DNA of 64,000 nucleotides, taken from positions 36,042 to 100,041 of the forward strand of contig MU831862.1 in assembly GCA_029204225.1 (NCBI GenBank). Reading direction: 5' to 3'. The DNA is from Diphasiastrum complanatum (lineage: Eukaryota; Streptophyta; Lycopodiopsida; Lycopodiales; Lycopodiaceae). Position 1 is the stretch's first letter. Every line of letters begins with the position of its first letter. Shown piece by piece: positions 1 through 11,056 of this stretch. A program made the translations under genes and the position numbers. The notes beneath the pieces were generated by a model. That model was not told where the DNA came from, ran no database searches, and saw nothing but the letters and a program-made list of their open reading frames with translations.

Positions 1-409
1 GAGAATATGATGATTCTTAAGATAGTGAGTAATTCTTGATCCATTGGGAAAGTTATGGATTTAGATATTTTATTTGAATTCTAAATTTCTTTGTTTCTAT
101 ACATTATTGAGATTGTTTACTTATGAGGAATTTGGTTACCTTTACAAATTGTAGTCAAGGAATGCTTGTGTACTATTTTTCAGCCTAAAATCTTCAGTTA
201 ATTAGGAGCAATTAAGTCTATCAAGATTGAATGGTTGCTAATTCCTGGCATGTGATGCTAGGGATAGAACACTTAACTTAAGAGAGTAAGTACTTATTTG
301 ATATTGAAGTCAGACTAACGATTGATTTTCAGGGTAAAGTGATTAAATGATTCTTTTGTTAGCTTTTAAACTTAATCTTCAGGTTTGGTCGACTGCTATT
401 CAGTGATGA

Positions 410-654
410 CAGTTTGATGTATTGAAGATTTTACCCATTTGGAGGACTTATATCACTCAATGTACCTTTGAAACCCAAAGGAGTACTCTAAACCAGAGAT
501 AAACAATTAAGAAAATTGTACTATCTCTGAGTGCTTAATTAGGTTGGTTGGTTAGATTGAGGATAATGATTCATGGGAAAGAGTTAAAAGCATACAAATT
601 GGATCTTTCCTAGTTACTCGTTTTGAGGACAGAACGAGTTTAAGGGGAGAAGAA
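410..654 (+). pseudogene. Ty3/gypsy pol 3' end (chromodomain-like tail), decayed
   Basis: The plus strand reads as the C-terminal end of a Ty3/gypsy polyprotein. A stretch at about 420-520 resembles the HLEDFPLSVPLEPEKVL segment seen on the minus strand at 6.4-6.7 kb, and 562-600 reads NDSWERVKSI, matching NDDSWERVDSI there. Stops and frame changes separate the pieces, so it is not expressed. A purine tract at 642-654 lies immediately before an LTR start (TGTTACGTCC at 655), the standard order pol end, polypurine tract, 3' LTR. Upstream bases 1-410 are probably the same integrase in worse condition, but I could not read a frame there. Confidence 0.7.
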
Positions 655-930
655 TGTTACGTCCATGTCCGGTATAAGGGAATCGGAATAATTCTTGACA
701 TGGATAGCCAGTCACTCCAGTGTATGTGGGCATTGGTTATGCCTCGTCATTCTCGGCTTGGCTTGTAAAGTAATCAATAATCATATGAGGGCCTAGACCT
801 ATAATTAGACATAGGAGCACTTGCATGGTGTCTGATTGTTATAAATAGCTAATATAGGCTGCATGGAAATCCTAAGGAGAATATTCTCTCTTTGAAGAGA
901 GAATACTTACCATGGAAACATGTCCATCTC
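655..930 (+). repeat. 3' LTR of a gypsy element (5' portion; end not located)
   Basis: The LTR starts with TG at 655, directly after a polypurine tract. It contains a TATA box (TATAAATA, 840-847), followed about 40 bases later by a perfect 10-bp stem with a 4-base loop at 882-905. The first bases resemble the start of the LTR in the minus-strand gypsy at 6344 (TGTCATGTCC), suggesting the same family. The 3' border was not found, so the end is approximate. Confidence 0.55.
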
Positions 931-1999
931 CCTATTGGAAATTCAATTTCTTGAGCCAGGATTCCTCCCCTCTCTTGCATTCATTCACCATGGCTTGGGG
1001 GCTAGATCCAGGAGGGAACTCCAAGAGCGCGGTGAGCTAAGGTTCAGCAAGGGTCATCCATTGAGCCACCATGCTTGTGCTAGGGAGTATCATGATGTTC
1101 GTCTTGGTCGGAACATCACGATGAATGACATATCGTGGAGACTGACTGGTATCAGTGGAAGACATGGTGAAGAAAAGTCGAAAACTGAAGGTAATTGGCG
1201 CAAGTGATATCAAAAAGCAGTATAGAAAATTTGGAAAGTTTTGGTCGCTGAAAAATTTGGCAAGAGTTCCGCTAGCACAAGTGAGAAATGAAATTGAATT
1301 CTGCCCTTTTAGAGGCTGATTTGGAGGGTCCAATAGACAATGTACTAGTTTGGCTATTCAGTTTTGGACAAAAATTTGCAAGCATGTTCAGTACTATGAA
1401 AATAGGTTATAAAAATCTTGGCAAAGGTTTTTGAGGTACTGAACTGATTCAACAAAGGTTTTCAAGATCTGGCAAAGGTTCATCCTTTGCCTAAGGACAT
1501 CATTTGCCCAGGTACTGTAATAAATGCAAATTTTGATGATCTGGCCCTTTGCCCAACCTAATTTTGGCATTCTGAATCCATCTGTCAGGTCAGCGAAGAT
1601 TAATAAGGACTATAAGATGCTCGACGAAGGCTCCCAAAATGATAAGTTTTTAAACGTTCGTCTAACTCAAAAATAGGTATCATTTCTAGAAAGGAACCTT
1701 TGCCCAATTCAGTATAGAGAAATTTGAGGTGGATGTATGATCTGAAATCTTGGTGAAGGTTTCTGAGTTTGTATATACAAAATATGACCCAAAAAGTGAT
1801 TTTCTAAGTCATTTTTCATCAAAAATTATCTTCTGAAAATACTTTCCTTCCTCTTTTTTTCACTCTCATGACTTTTTTGACTTTTGCTCATCATTTTTTT
1901 TTTCTTTTTTGTCTTTTTCTAGAGAAAAGAAAAATTACTCAAGTAATAAAAAACAAGGAAATTGTAAAACAATCAAAACAAAACTGACAAGGTGTTGGA
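931..1999. other. No recognisable gene
   Basis: Short open frames here (for example 920-1207 +) show no domain, are low in complexity, and follow directly from the LTR above. The segment 1380-1760 repeats phrases built on GGCAAAGGTT and TTTGCCCA in a loose way, as in a gypsy leader or LTR-internal region. It is most likely retrotransposon non-coding sequence. Confidence 0.4.
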
Positions 2000-2583
2000 T
2001 CATTCTGATTGAACTAGCTGATCTGGTTGCCAAAACTTGCATAGTCGGTTGTCATTCATCGGAATGTCGAATCTTTTTCCATCCAAATGTTCTAAAATGA
2101 CCGCTCCATAGTTCAATATTTCTTTCACTAATCTTGTTGGAAGATTCAACTTGGCCATTACCCCTCGGATAATACAGAGAGTACTAAATCGATGAATAAC
2201 AAAAAAGTCTTCCAACAGACACTTTATCGTTTCATTCACAAAATGTGTTCCTCGATCACTAACGATCTCGATAGGACATCCAAATCTAGTAATAACGTTT
2301 TCATAGAAAAACTTAGTCGTTTATTTTGCATCTGCAACTCGAACTGCTTTCGCTTCAACCCATTTAGTCATATAGTCAGTTGCAACAATGATATATCTGG
2401 CCTGAGATCCTGTTGCCGCAGGATGAATAGGACCAACATAGTCAAGGCCCCATTTCTCGAACGGTGCTTGTGATAAAACTGGATGTAAAGGTTCATAATT
2501 CTGTCATGCACGTTGACAAACATCACATGACTGAATATAATTTTCTGTATCTTTGTGAAGTGTAGGCCACCAACATTCTGATT
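2000..2583 (-). pseudogene. Ty3/gypsy integrase fragment
   Basis: Read on the minus strand from 2580 downward, the sequence shows a zinc-binding end (CWWPTLHKDTENY, then CDVCQRA), then the first catalytic Asp in WGLDYVGP and the second in IVSDRGTHFVNE. The DDE glutamate region is degenerate and the copy stops near 2000. In-frame stops (after CQRA, and in the VADAK segment) mark it as dead. It abuts a copia integrase at 2584, which is itself cut off, so the junction is a rearrangement or nested-insertion scar. Confidence 0.75.
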
Positions 2584-4203
2584 TTATGCCTCAGACTTGT
2601 TCTTAATGAGCATAATGCTAGTAAATCTTGAATAGTCATCGATAAATGTGATAAAATATAGTGCCAAACCCAATGGTGGAATACTCATAGGGCCACACAG
2701 ATCACAATGTATCAATCGTAGAATGGACTTAGTTCTAGTGGCTTGTCTCTTTGGGAATCTTGATCTAGGTTGTTTGCCTAGTAGGCACATCTCACAGACA
2801 TGTCGAATGTCAGTGGAAGCAACATTAATGCTTAGATCCTTGACCATAATATTATGAGGCATATACAAGATTGATCTCATGTTTAAATGTCCTAATCTTT
2901 GATGCCATAATTGGGCATTTGATGTACTCACATTAGTAGAAAGTGCATATTCATGACCCAGAATGTACAAATTACCTTCTTTGTTTGCAGAAAGGATTTC
3001 TTTACAGTTCTTATCCAAAATGGTACATTGTTTTGAATTGAACAAAGCTCTGCAACCCTGATCAATGAGCTTGCTGACTAACAGTAAATTTTTGGTCAGT
3101 TTGGGTATGTAAAGTACATCCTTAAGCAAGGTCAATTTACCATTTGGAAGGTAAAGGCGTGTAGATCCTTTGCCTTCAATTTGTAGTGCACTTGAGTCAC
3201 CAAAGTAGACATACTTCGAATCTGCTGGTGTGAGGTCTTCAAATAGAAACTTATATGAAGTCATGTGTTGAGAAGCACCAGAATCGAGATACCAATCCAA
3301 TGCATCTCTAGTGGGTTTATCTTGTACCATTAGTAGTGTTGGATCTTCATGAGAGGTTCTGACAGAATCAGATCCTCCATCCTACTTCATCTTCTTCTTT
3401 GCTTCATTATGCTTGACAACTCGACAATCCTTGATTTGTGATTGGTTCTCTTGCAGTACTTGCAAAAGAGTCTAGTCTTAGGCTTTTGATGTTGTTGATT
3501 GTGATGTTGTAATTGTTGGTCTGAATCAGTCTGCTCAGCTTTTGTCTTCTTGTCCTTCGAAGATTTCCTCTTATGGAGTTGTTGCTTATTCAAATCGAGA
3601 GCAACTGTCTTCGTATTTGACATAGATAAGCTTTTCTTTCTTACTTCTTGCTCAAATAAACTTGATGTCACCTTCTGTAGAGATAGGTTAGGAGCATTTC
3701 TAAGTAACAATACTCAATTGTCATAAGAGGGAGGAAGACTAAATAGAAGAGACATGTTAGCATCTTTGTCCAATACTGGTGAACCTATTGCAACTAATTG
3801 ATTGAGTAGCTATTTGAATTCATTCAGATGTTTAGTGACTAAGGTTGCTTCACTCATCTTGAGTGAAAAGAATTTCTTTCTCAAAAAGAGACGAGTCGAT
3901 ACATCTGTTGTTTCATATAGACCAGTAAGAATGTCCCATGCCTCTTTGGAGCTGGAACAATTAGCTACATGAGGTATTTGTGAATCTTTAAGATTCAGAG
4001 ATACAATGGCAAGAGCTTTTCCATGTTTAGCTTCCCAAGTGGTCAGCATGTCAAGTTCAGCCGGCTTGGCTATTGAACCGTTGACGTATCCCCAGAGTTC
4101 TTTTTCAGTGAGTATTATCTTCATCTTAAACTTCCACATGTGGAAGTCATCACCATTGAACTTATTGATCAAGCGGATTTTTGAAGATGTACATTCCATG
4201 ATG
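2584..4203 (-). pseudogene. Truncated Ty1/copia gag-protease-integrase (element C)
   Basis: Order on the minus strand: gag from an ATG at about 4200 (start MECTSSKIRL, with the WKFKMKIIL motif typical of copia gag), a damaged zinc knuckle near 3450 (CKYCKRTNHK), protease with LDSGASQHM near 3280, the GAG-pre-integrase motif LWHQRLGHLN, the zinc residues CEMCLLGK, and the start of integrase (LIHCDLCGPM) ending at 2584. The integrase core, RT and RNase H are missing. Frame breaks near 3380 and 3800 separate gag, knuckle and protease. The leader and an LTR lie just upstream at 4204-4877. Confidence 0.8.
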
Positions 4204-4291
4204 AATGATCTAAGAAATTGTAAAATAGTCTTGAATACTAATAATAGTTTGGAACGATGGCTTTGATACAATCTGTTGGATCTCTGAAGCT

Positions 4292-4877
4292 TGTTGGGCT
4301 CTGATAGGTGCAGAATGATTAAAGAGAATTCCACATGCAAACTATAATAGGATCTTCACCAAACTATAGTTTCATATTTTAACTTAGATTGACAAGAGAA
4401 ATATCTTGTAGGTGTCGAAGACAACCATGAAGGGAGCGAAACAATTAGGCGTCTAAGACAGCCATGCTTCCTTCGAGATTAGATATTCCATGTGGAGCGA
4501 GTATCAGTGAGTGAGAGAAAAAATATCAAAAAGCATTCACAGTAGAACACACATAAGAAAATAGAAAATCTGAATTAAGTTGTTGTGAATACAACTATCA
4601 AATCACGATTCTGTGCCCAAGAATGGTTCACAATAATAGTGCACTATGTGCTATGATCCTACTTAGCTAGTTACAGATTGAATACTATCTCTACTTTTTG
4701 AATATCTTTCACTCTCTCTAAAGATCTTTGATCCTGTGGAATCAGATAATTAAGATACAAGGAGTTCACTGTGGAACTCTAAATCATGTTATATTATTCT
4801 CCTTGATCATCTATTCATCATCTTCTATTGTGATCTTACTTAAATGGTGTTGCCATTATGTATATATACATGCAACA
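4292..4877 (-). repeat. LTR of copia element C, copy 1
   Basis: The plus strand runs from TGTTGGGCTC to GCAACA, giving terminal TGTTG/CAACA in the element sense. The whole segment is repeated at 5222-5807 with the same length (586 bp). Similarity continues weakly for about 15 bases past the inner border, so that end is approximate. The leader (4204-4290) resembles the leader beyond copy 2, and both lead into a gag start codon. Confidence 0.7.
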
Positions 4878-5013
4878 GTCATAAAGACTGTGTGGGCAAC
4901 GATTGTCTGGGAAACAATATAGTTACTGCAAAGTACTGAAATGAACTATAATGTAGTCTACGTCGGACAAAGCAGAGGAAGAGCTCCATTTTGAATGGGG
5001 ACAGTTGACGATC

Positions 5014-5221
5014 GTTGAAGACTTCAAACAAGTCGAGTCGACTGGCTTGCTCTTGAGAGGATGTCAATGTCAATGACTTCGAAGTCGATGTCGATGTCGA
5101 TGACTTCAAAGATGTACCTTCCATGATGAATGATCTAAGAAATTGTAAAACAATCTTGAATACTAGTAAAAGTTTGGAACGATGGCTTTAGTACCAATCT
5201 GTTGAATCTCTGATACCAACT
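5014..5221 (-). repeat. Copia C leader with GTCGATG repeat tract
   Basis: The minus strand carries a primer-binding-like TGGTATCAGAG at 5209-5219, a leader matching 4204-4290, and an ATG at 5122-5124 that opens like gag (MEGTSLKS). It then departs into a simple tract built on GACTTCGAAGTC and GTCGATG units. The segment 5014-5060 (a GTTGAAGACTTC module followed by AAGTCGAGTCGACTGGC) recurs at 21376-21422. After the gag start, element sequence is lost. Confidence 0.5.
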
Positions 5222-5807
5222 TGTTGGGCTCTGATAGGTGCAAAATGATTAAAGAGAACTCAACATGCAAATTACAATAGTATCTTTACCAAACTATAGT
5301 TTCAGACTTTAAGTTACATCAGCAGAAAGAATATCTTGTAGGTGTCGCAGACAATCATAAAGAGAGCAAAACAATTAGACGTCTAAGACATCCATGCTTC
5401 CTTTGAGATTAGATAGTCCATGTGGAGTGAGTATCAGTGAGTGAGAGAGAAAATATTAGAAAGCATTCACAGTGGAACACACATAAGAAAATAGAGAATA
5501 TGAATTAAGCTGTTGTGAATACAACCTTCAGATCATGATCCTATGCCCAAGAATGGTTCACAGTAATAGCGCACTATGTGTTGTGATCTTACTTAGCTAG
5601 TTACAATTGAATACTATCTCTACTTCTTGAATAGCTTTCACTCTCTCTAAGATCTCTGATCCTGTGGACTCAAATAACTAAGATACAATGGAGTTCGTTG
5701 TGGAACTCTGAATCATGCTATATTATTCTCCTTGATCATCTATTCATCATCTTCTACTGTGATCTTACTTAAATGGTATTGTCGTTATGTATATGATACA
5801 TGCAACA
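5222..5807 (-). repeat. LTR of copia element C, copy 2
   Basis: Direct repeat of 4292-4877 with the same length and ends. It shows many scattered substitutions relative to copy 1, so the pair is old. Reading on the minus strand, the order is LTR, leader, gag start, loss of the body, LTR, leader, gag to integrase. This suggests a partial tandem or a nested copy of the same family. Confidence 0.7.
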
Positions 5808-5821
5808 GTCATAATGACTAT

Positions 5822-6344
5822 GTATATAAGAGAAGCTCCTTAGATCCTGCTTACAAGTTACAAACACAATGGATAACACACTATGGAAAAACCACCCAAC
5901 CAAGTAGAAGCATCCAATTAATCTCTAGAAGCCTCACCCCCAAGCCAAGGAACAAGAAGCATGAATATAGAGTGAGAGTCTGGCAATTAATCCAAAACCA
6001 TGATGAGGAGTAGGGCGAGTTTGGCCACAATATATAGAGAAAAAACAACCTGGGCACATAGCCATGCATAGCCCTAAGTTCCCTATACATAGATTCACCT
6101 AGAGTAGAGTCCTAAGCAGGGACCAACTATTCATAGAATTGCTATTGATAACTATACACATGCATACACTATCTCATGCCTTGTCTAAACTCCATTTAGT
6201 GTGTTCTGGGCCTCACAAGGATATTAGTTGCTTTCGGGTCACGTCCAGTATGACATGACATAACTAACAGCTTGTTTCACTGGAGTACCATGTATCCAAG
6301 ACTGGGAGAACACTGAATCCTATATACTGATCATGGACATGACA
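5822..6344 (-). repeat. 3' LTR region of gypsy element D
   Basis: Read on the minus strand, it starts TGTCATGTCC directly after a purine-rich tract (6345-6357) that follows the end of pol. A TATATATTG box lies at 6028-6036. The far border is set only by the neighbouring copia LTR and is uncertain. Confidence 0.5.
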
Positions 6345-6372
6345 TTATTTCCTTCTTAAACTACTTCTGTCC

Positions 6373-7545
6373 TTAGAAGCTAAACTTCAGAAAATCCTTT
6401 TTTATGCTATCAACTCTCTCCCAAGAATCATCATTCTCAGTACGACCTTTCCACCGAATTAAGCACTCAGAGATAGAACAATTTCTCAATTGTTTATCTC
6501 TGGTTCTAAGCACTTTCTCAGGTTCCAAAGGTACACTAAGTGGAAAATCTTCCAAATGGGATAGATCTTCATTTGATCCAATTGTATCACCATCATGTAA
6601 ACTTAGTTTCAAACGACTTACATGAAACACTGGGTGTGCAGTCGATTTTCCTTGAAGATCGAGTTCATACGCCAAAGAGCCAATTCTACATACAATTCTG
6701 AAAGGTCCACAATAATGGGTAGACAGCTTATAATGCTTCCCTGTACGTAATGTCTTAGAATCTTTTGGAATCCTAAGATATACCCAATCATCAACTTTTA
6801 AATCTCTTGGAGATCTCTTAAGATCGGCATAGTGTTTATTTCTATCCTAAGCACTTCGGATAATATCCTTAGCCATTTGCAACATCTCTTGCATATCATG
6901 CAAAAAATCAGTAGACTTCGTCTCAACATTTACTAGAGATCTTGAAAACTGTACATAAGCATAAAAGGATTGTAACATGTAGCATAATGTTTTCTACTAT
7001 TATATGCAAACTCAACTAGTGGGAGATAATCTTCCCAATGAGATTGCCTATGAGAAACATACGTCCTCAACCAACTACAAAATCCATAGATATCCTTTCC
7101 CATTTCTTGTCAAGGATATCTAACGGATGCAACAAACCACCAGCCTTATGGCGTTCAGCCTTTGCTAGTTGACAAGGCTTGCATTTAAGAACATATGACT
7201 CGACATATGGCTTGAGCTTTGGCCAATAAATTTTTTTTTTAACCAAGTCCAGGATATACCGGGATGTCCTACACATGGTACGTCATGACATTCAAACGAA
7301 ATCTTACGTTTGAGCTCGTCATCACCAGGTACGCAAACTTTTCCATTCCGAAATAGTAATCCATCTCGAATGGTGAAGTGTTCCACAATCTTCTTATCTT
7401 TCTTAGTTAGTTGAGTCCCCTGTGTTTCTGACTCAGCACTACCACATTTCTTCCAGCCTGAACAATGTTCCAAATGTGACCAAAATGGGAATTTGATTCA
7501 TAATTTCCTCTCAACGAAGGATATAGATCCGTAGAAATACAGTAA
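6373..7545 (-). pseudogene. Gypsy integrase with deleted catalytic core, plus chromodomain-like tail
   Basis: From 7545 downward the minus strand gives the RH-integrase tether (STDLYPSLRGN), then the H2C2 zinc-binding region (CHDVPCVGHPGISW, CKPCQLAKAERH) and RISMDFVVG, which carries the first catalytic Asp. Immediately after VVG, near 7072, the sequence jumps to RTYVSHRQSHWEDYLPL, which normally lies beyond the DDE glutamate. The central core with the second Asp and the Glu is therefore deleted. The C-terminal region follows, ending in the NDDSWERVDSI tail at 6373. A frameshift near 7270 and stops near 6850 and 7010 add to the damage. Confidence 0.8.
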
Positions 7546-7982
7546 TTTTGTACGTCCGTTGGATCAGATTTCTACAGTTAATGAAATGGAAGCATTGGAT
7601 TATTCAGATTATGAAGTTTTTTTTTCAATATGTGCTATTCCAGTTGTGGATGTTCCTGAAATGAATCTAAATGGTTATGAATTCTCAACAATTCTTAACG
7701 CAGTAAATCTAGATCATGAACAAGCAGTGAAAGAACAGATCATAAATGAGTTTCGGGATGTTTTTCCATCTAAATTACCTCATGGTTTACCACCATCTAG
7801 GTCAGTAGACCATAGGATTGAGCTAATTCCAGGGAGTCAACCTGTCTCTAGACAACCTTATAGGTTTTCTCAGAAAGAGGAGACAGAGATTTCAAATCAA
7901 ATTGAAAACTATCTAAGGATGGGACATATACAACCTAGTAAATCACCATGGGGTGCTCTTGTTCTTCTTAAAGCAAAGAAAG
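7546..7982 (+). pseudogene. Gypsy RT N-terminal part (left half of interrupted RT)
   Basis: An open frame runs through EFRDVFPSKLPHGLPPSRSVDHRIEL and GHIQPSKSPWGALV to KAKKD, the N-terminal fingers of Ty3/gypsy reverse transcriptase. It is cut exactly at 7982 by copia element A and resumes after the second GAAAG at 20089 with [15 protein letters not shown]. The closest relative in the window is 59958-60580. Confidence 0.85.
7978..7982 (+). repeat. Target-site duplication of copia A, left copy (GAAAG)
   Basis: GAAAG precedes the left LTR and is repeated at 20089-20093 after the right LTR. Removing the insertion and one copy rejoins the RT frame. Confidence 0.85.
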
Positions 7983-8256
7983 ACTTAGAATTGGTTTTGC
8001 ACAGGAACACAGATCATGCTACACAGTAACGCAGACAGAAAACACTCTCCACAACAAGCTCACATAGCAACTGTATTTCTCAAAATGAAATAACACTGTA
8101 CATATAGTTGTTCACTCAGGCAACCCATGCATGACCCAGGTTGTCGTTGGCGGGACGCGTGTCCCATCCACTTGCCTCGTGGCGAGGCCAACTGATCCTT
8201 ATCCGCTGATAGGACCCACAATACAGTAACACAGTGACTCTACTTTAATTCTAACT
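7983..8256 (-). repeat. 3' LTR of copia A
   Basis: 274 bp. In the element sense it starts AGTTAGAATT and ends AATTCTAAGT instead of TG...CA. Both LTRs share these ends, and the flanking sequences diverge exactly there. A purine tract (minus-strand AAGGAAGAG, 8257-8265) precedes it in the element sense. Confidence 0.88.
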
Positions 8257-8310
8257 CTCTTCCTTAAAGTAGAGTCTACTTTTTATATAGTCATATACAT
8301 AGCTTTAAAG

Positions 8311-9660
8311 TCAACAAACTTTAAGTACATAAAGCTTTGATCTAAACTTATCAAACTTTTCTCCAGTAAGTGGCTTAGTGAAAATATCAGCTAGTTGTTC
8401 TTCTGTGCTACAATGAACAACATGAATTTCACGACACATCAGCCTCTCACGTATAAAGTGATACTGAATCTCAATGTGTTTAGTTTTCGCATGGAACACT
8501 GGATTCTTTGCTAGCTGAATGCCACTCTGATTGTCGCTATGTAAAGTCATGGGATTTTTCTGCTTCATACCAATTTCTTCCAAGATTTGTCTCAACCATA
8601 TAGCTTCTGTGCTGCACTACACATTGCCTTATACTCTGCTTCTGTGGTGGAAAGAGCAATTGTACTTTATTTCTTATTAGACCAGGAAAAGCAACTACCA
8701 CAAAACTGGAATACATACCCTGTGGTGGATCTACGATCATCATAGTCACCTCCCCAATCCGCATCCACATAGCCACACAACTCAGGTAAAGCATCATGCT
8801 TCTTGTAAATCAAGCCATACTCTGAAGTGCCTTTTACATAACGCAAAATGAGTTTAGCTGCCTTCCAATGCGTTTTTGTAGGTGCTGCCAGAAACTGACT
8901 TACAATGCCAACATCATAGCATATATCTGGTCTAGTCGTGGTAAGGTAAATCAAGCTCCCTACTAACTGTCTATACATTATAGCATCAAATGATTGTGAC
9001 TCATCAAGCTTAGAAAGCTTTTTACCTGGTTCAATAGGAGTGTTTACTGGTTTGCAATCCTGCAACCTAAACCTGTGCAGCAACTCTTTCACATACTTCA
9101 CCTGTGTTAAACCCACTTCATGTCCTTTTTGCCACACTTCTACTCCAAGGCAGTAATGCATCAGGCTGAGATCTGTCATCTCGAATTGTTCCATGAGGTC
9201 TTTCTTGATCATGTCTATCATCTCTTGATTATTTCTCGCAATAATCAAGTCATCAACATGAAGAGCAATCAAAGCAACCATACCATCAAAGCATAAGACA
9301 TATAGATTTGGATCAGAATGTGTTCTCACCATCCCCTTTGAACAAAAGTAGGCATCAATCCTGCTATACCACGCACGTGGTGCTTGTTTAAGACCATAAA
9401 GCGCTTTCTTCAAGCGACATACTTTATTTTTCTGTCCCTTTGTTAAAAAGCCTTCAGACTGATCCATGAACACTTCTTCTTCTAACTCACCATTTAGAAA
9501 AGCAGATTTCACATCCATCTGATGCAAAGGCCAACCAAAATGTGTAGCTAAAGCAACAAGTAGACGTAGAGTATTCTACTTACAAACCGGCGCAAAGGTC
9601 TCCTCATAGTCTATGCCTTTATTTTGTGCGTACCCTTTGATCACCAATCTTGCCTTGTGC
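8311..9660 (-). pseudogene. Copia A reverse transcriptase-RNase H, disrupted
   Basis: The main open piece (8667-9527) holds the RT core HQMDVKSAFLNGELEEEVF, the LKKALYGLKQAPRAWY motif and the active-site segment ALHVDDLII. The RNase H start follows (CGYVDADWGGDYDDRRSTTGY). A stop near 8664 interrupts just after SWSNKK, and a frameshift near 8605 leads to the RNase H end (LHSDNQSGIQLAKNP, HIEIQYHFIRE, LADIFTKPL). Upstream, a stop and frameshift at 9570-9660 cut the ETFAPV segment. Confidence 0.85.
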
Positions 9661-9664
9661 TTTG

Positions 9665-11056
9665 CTATACTTCCATATGCATGATACTTAGTCCTGTATA
9701 CCCATTTGCAACCAATGGGCCTGGTGGTTCTACTAAGTCCCATGTGCTATGCTTAGCAATTGACTCCATCTCCTCTCCCATGGCCTTGACCCAAATGTCA
9801 TTATCCTTCGCTTCACCATAAGTCGAAGGTTCTTTGCTTTGAATAATGCTAGATAAGAGAGCATAATTTGCTTCATACCTTTCAGGTTGAGTCTTCTCTC
9901 TTGTTGATCTTCGTAGCTCTCCCTGGTTAGATGATCCTGAAAAGTCATCTATGTCACGGCTCTCCAACAATCTCTCAAACCACTTAGGGAGCTTCCTGTC
10001 AGGTGATCGGCTTCCTGGTGAAAATGTATCCCACGGTACATCCTTCTCCTTGCATTTGTCACCTACAACTTCAATCCTTCTTGCACCAAAAGGTTTGTCC
10101 CTACCTCTCCAACATGTCTCTTGAGGTTAAGTAGTAGTATCTTGAGATGTATCCTCATGTTCATCACTCGAAAGGTCAATGAATGGATCATCATCAGGTG
10201 GTATCCTCACTATACCATCTTTTCCAGTGGATGTGTCTATCTTCTCAGCATCCTCGTCTTCATACATCTTGGATTCATCAAAGATAACATCACGGCTTAT
10301 ATGGATTTTGTTTTCCACTGGATCAAAACATCTATAGCCCTTCACACAATCATCATATCCTAGGAATATGCACTTGATAGCTTTTACATCAAGTTTATGT
10401 CTCTCTTCCTTAGGAATGTGTACAAAGGCCTTACATCCAAAGATTTGCAAGTGGTTCACCTTTGGCTTCTTCTTCATGAATGCTTCCTCAGGTGTTATCT
10501 TTGGTATGGCAATGGTAGGACTTCTATTTTGAAGATAGACTGTCGTGCTACATGCTTCTGACCAAAAATCTTTTGGTGGTTTCATCTTAGCTAGCATAGA
10601 TCTGGCACTTTCCACAATTGTACGATTCTTGCGCTCAGCTACACCATTGAAAGTAGGAGTATGAGCTTGCGTAAATTGTCTTTCAATCCCACATTGATCA
10701 CAAAGATCATTGAAGTCATTAGACTTGTACTCACCTCCACTATCTCTTAGGACTTTGATCTTCCTACCTGTCTGATTTTCAACCTATGCTTTGAAGCTCT
10801 TGAAGTTATCAAATGCATCTAATTTCTTCTTCAAGAAGTAGATCCACGTCTTATGTGACATATCATCAATAAAGGTCATGAAATAGAAGGCTTTACCTAA
10901 GGACATGGTCCTCATAGGCCCGCATAAATCTGTGTGGATTAAATCCAGGATGTTCTTTGCTCTTGCAACACCCCCTTTATTGAACTTCTCTCGATGCTGC
11001 TTCCCATATACACAGGATTCGTTCATCGATTTCAAGTGATCTTCTATGGTAGGCAA
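9665..11056 (-). pseudogene. Copia A integrase and C-terminal linker, disrupted
   Basis: On the minus strand, DLIHTDLCGPMR carries the first catalytic Asp, LRDSGGEYKSNDF the second, and NGVAERKNRTIVESAR the Glu, so the DDE triad is still readable. The C-terminal segment IFGCKAFVHIPKEERHKLD and the FLGYDDCVKGYR motif follow to 10127. The piece 9665-9970 is the linker before RT. A stop near 10782 splits the core, and further breaks lie between 9970 and 10127. Confidence 0.83.

Noticed and set aside
920..1207. 95-aa open frame
   Set aside because: No domain, follows an LTR, and low in complexity; unsupported.
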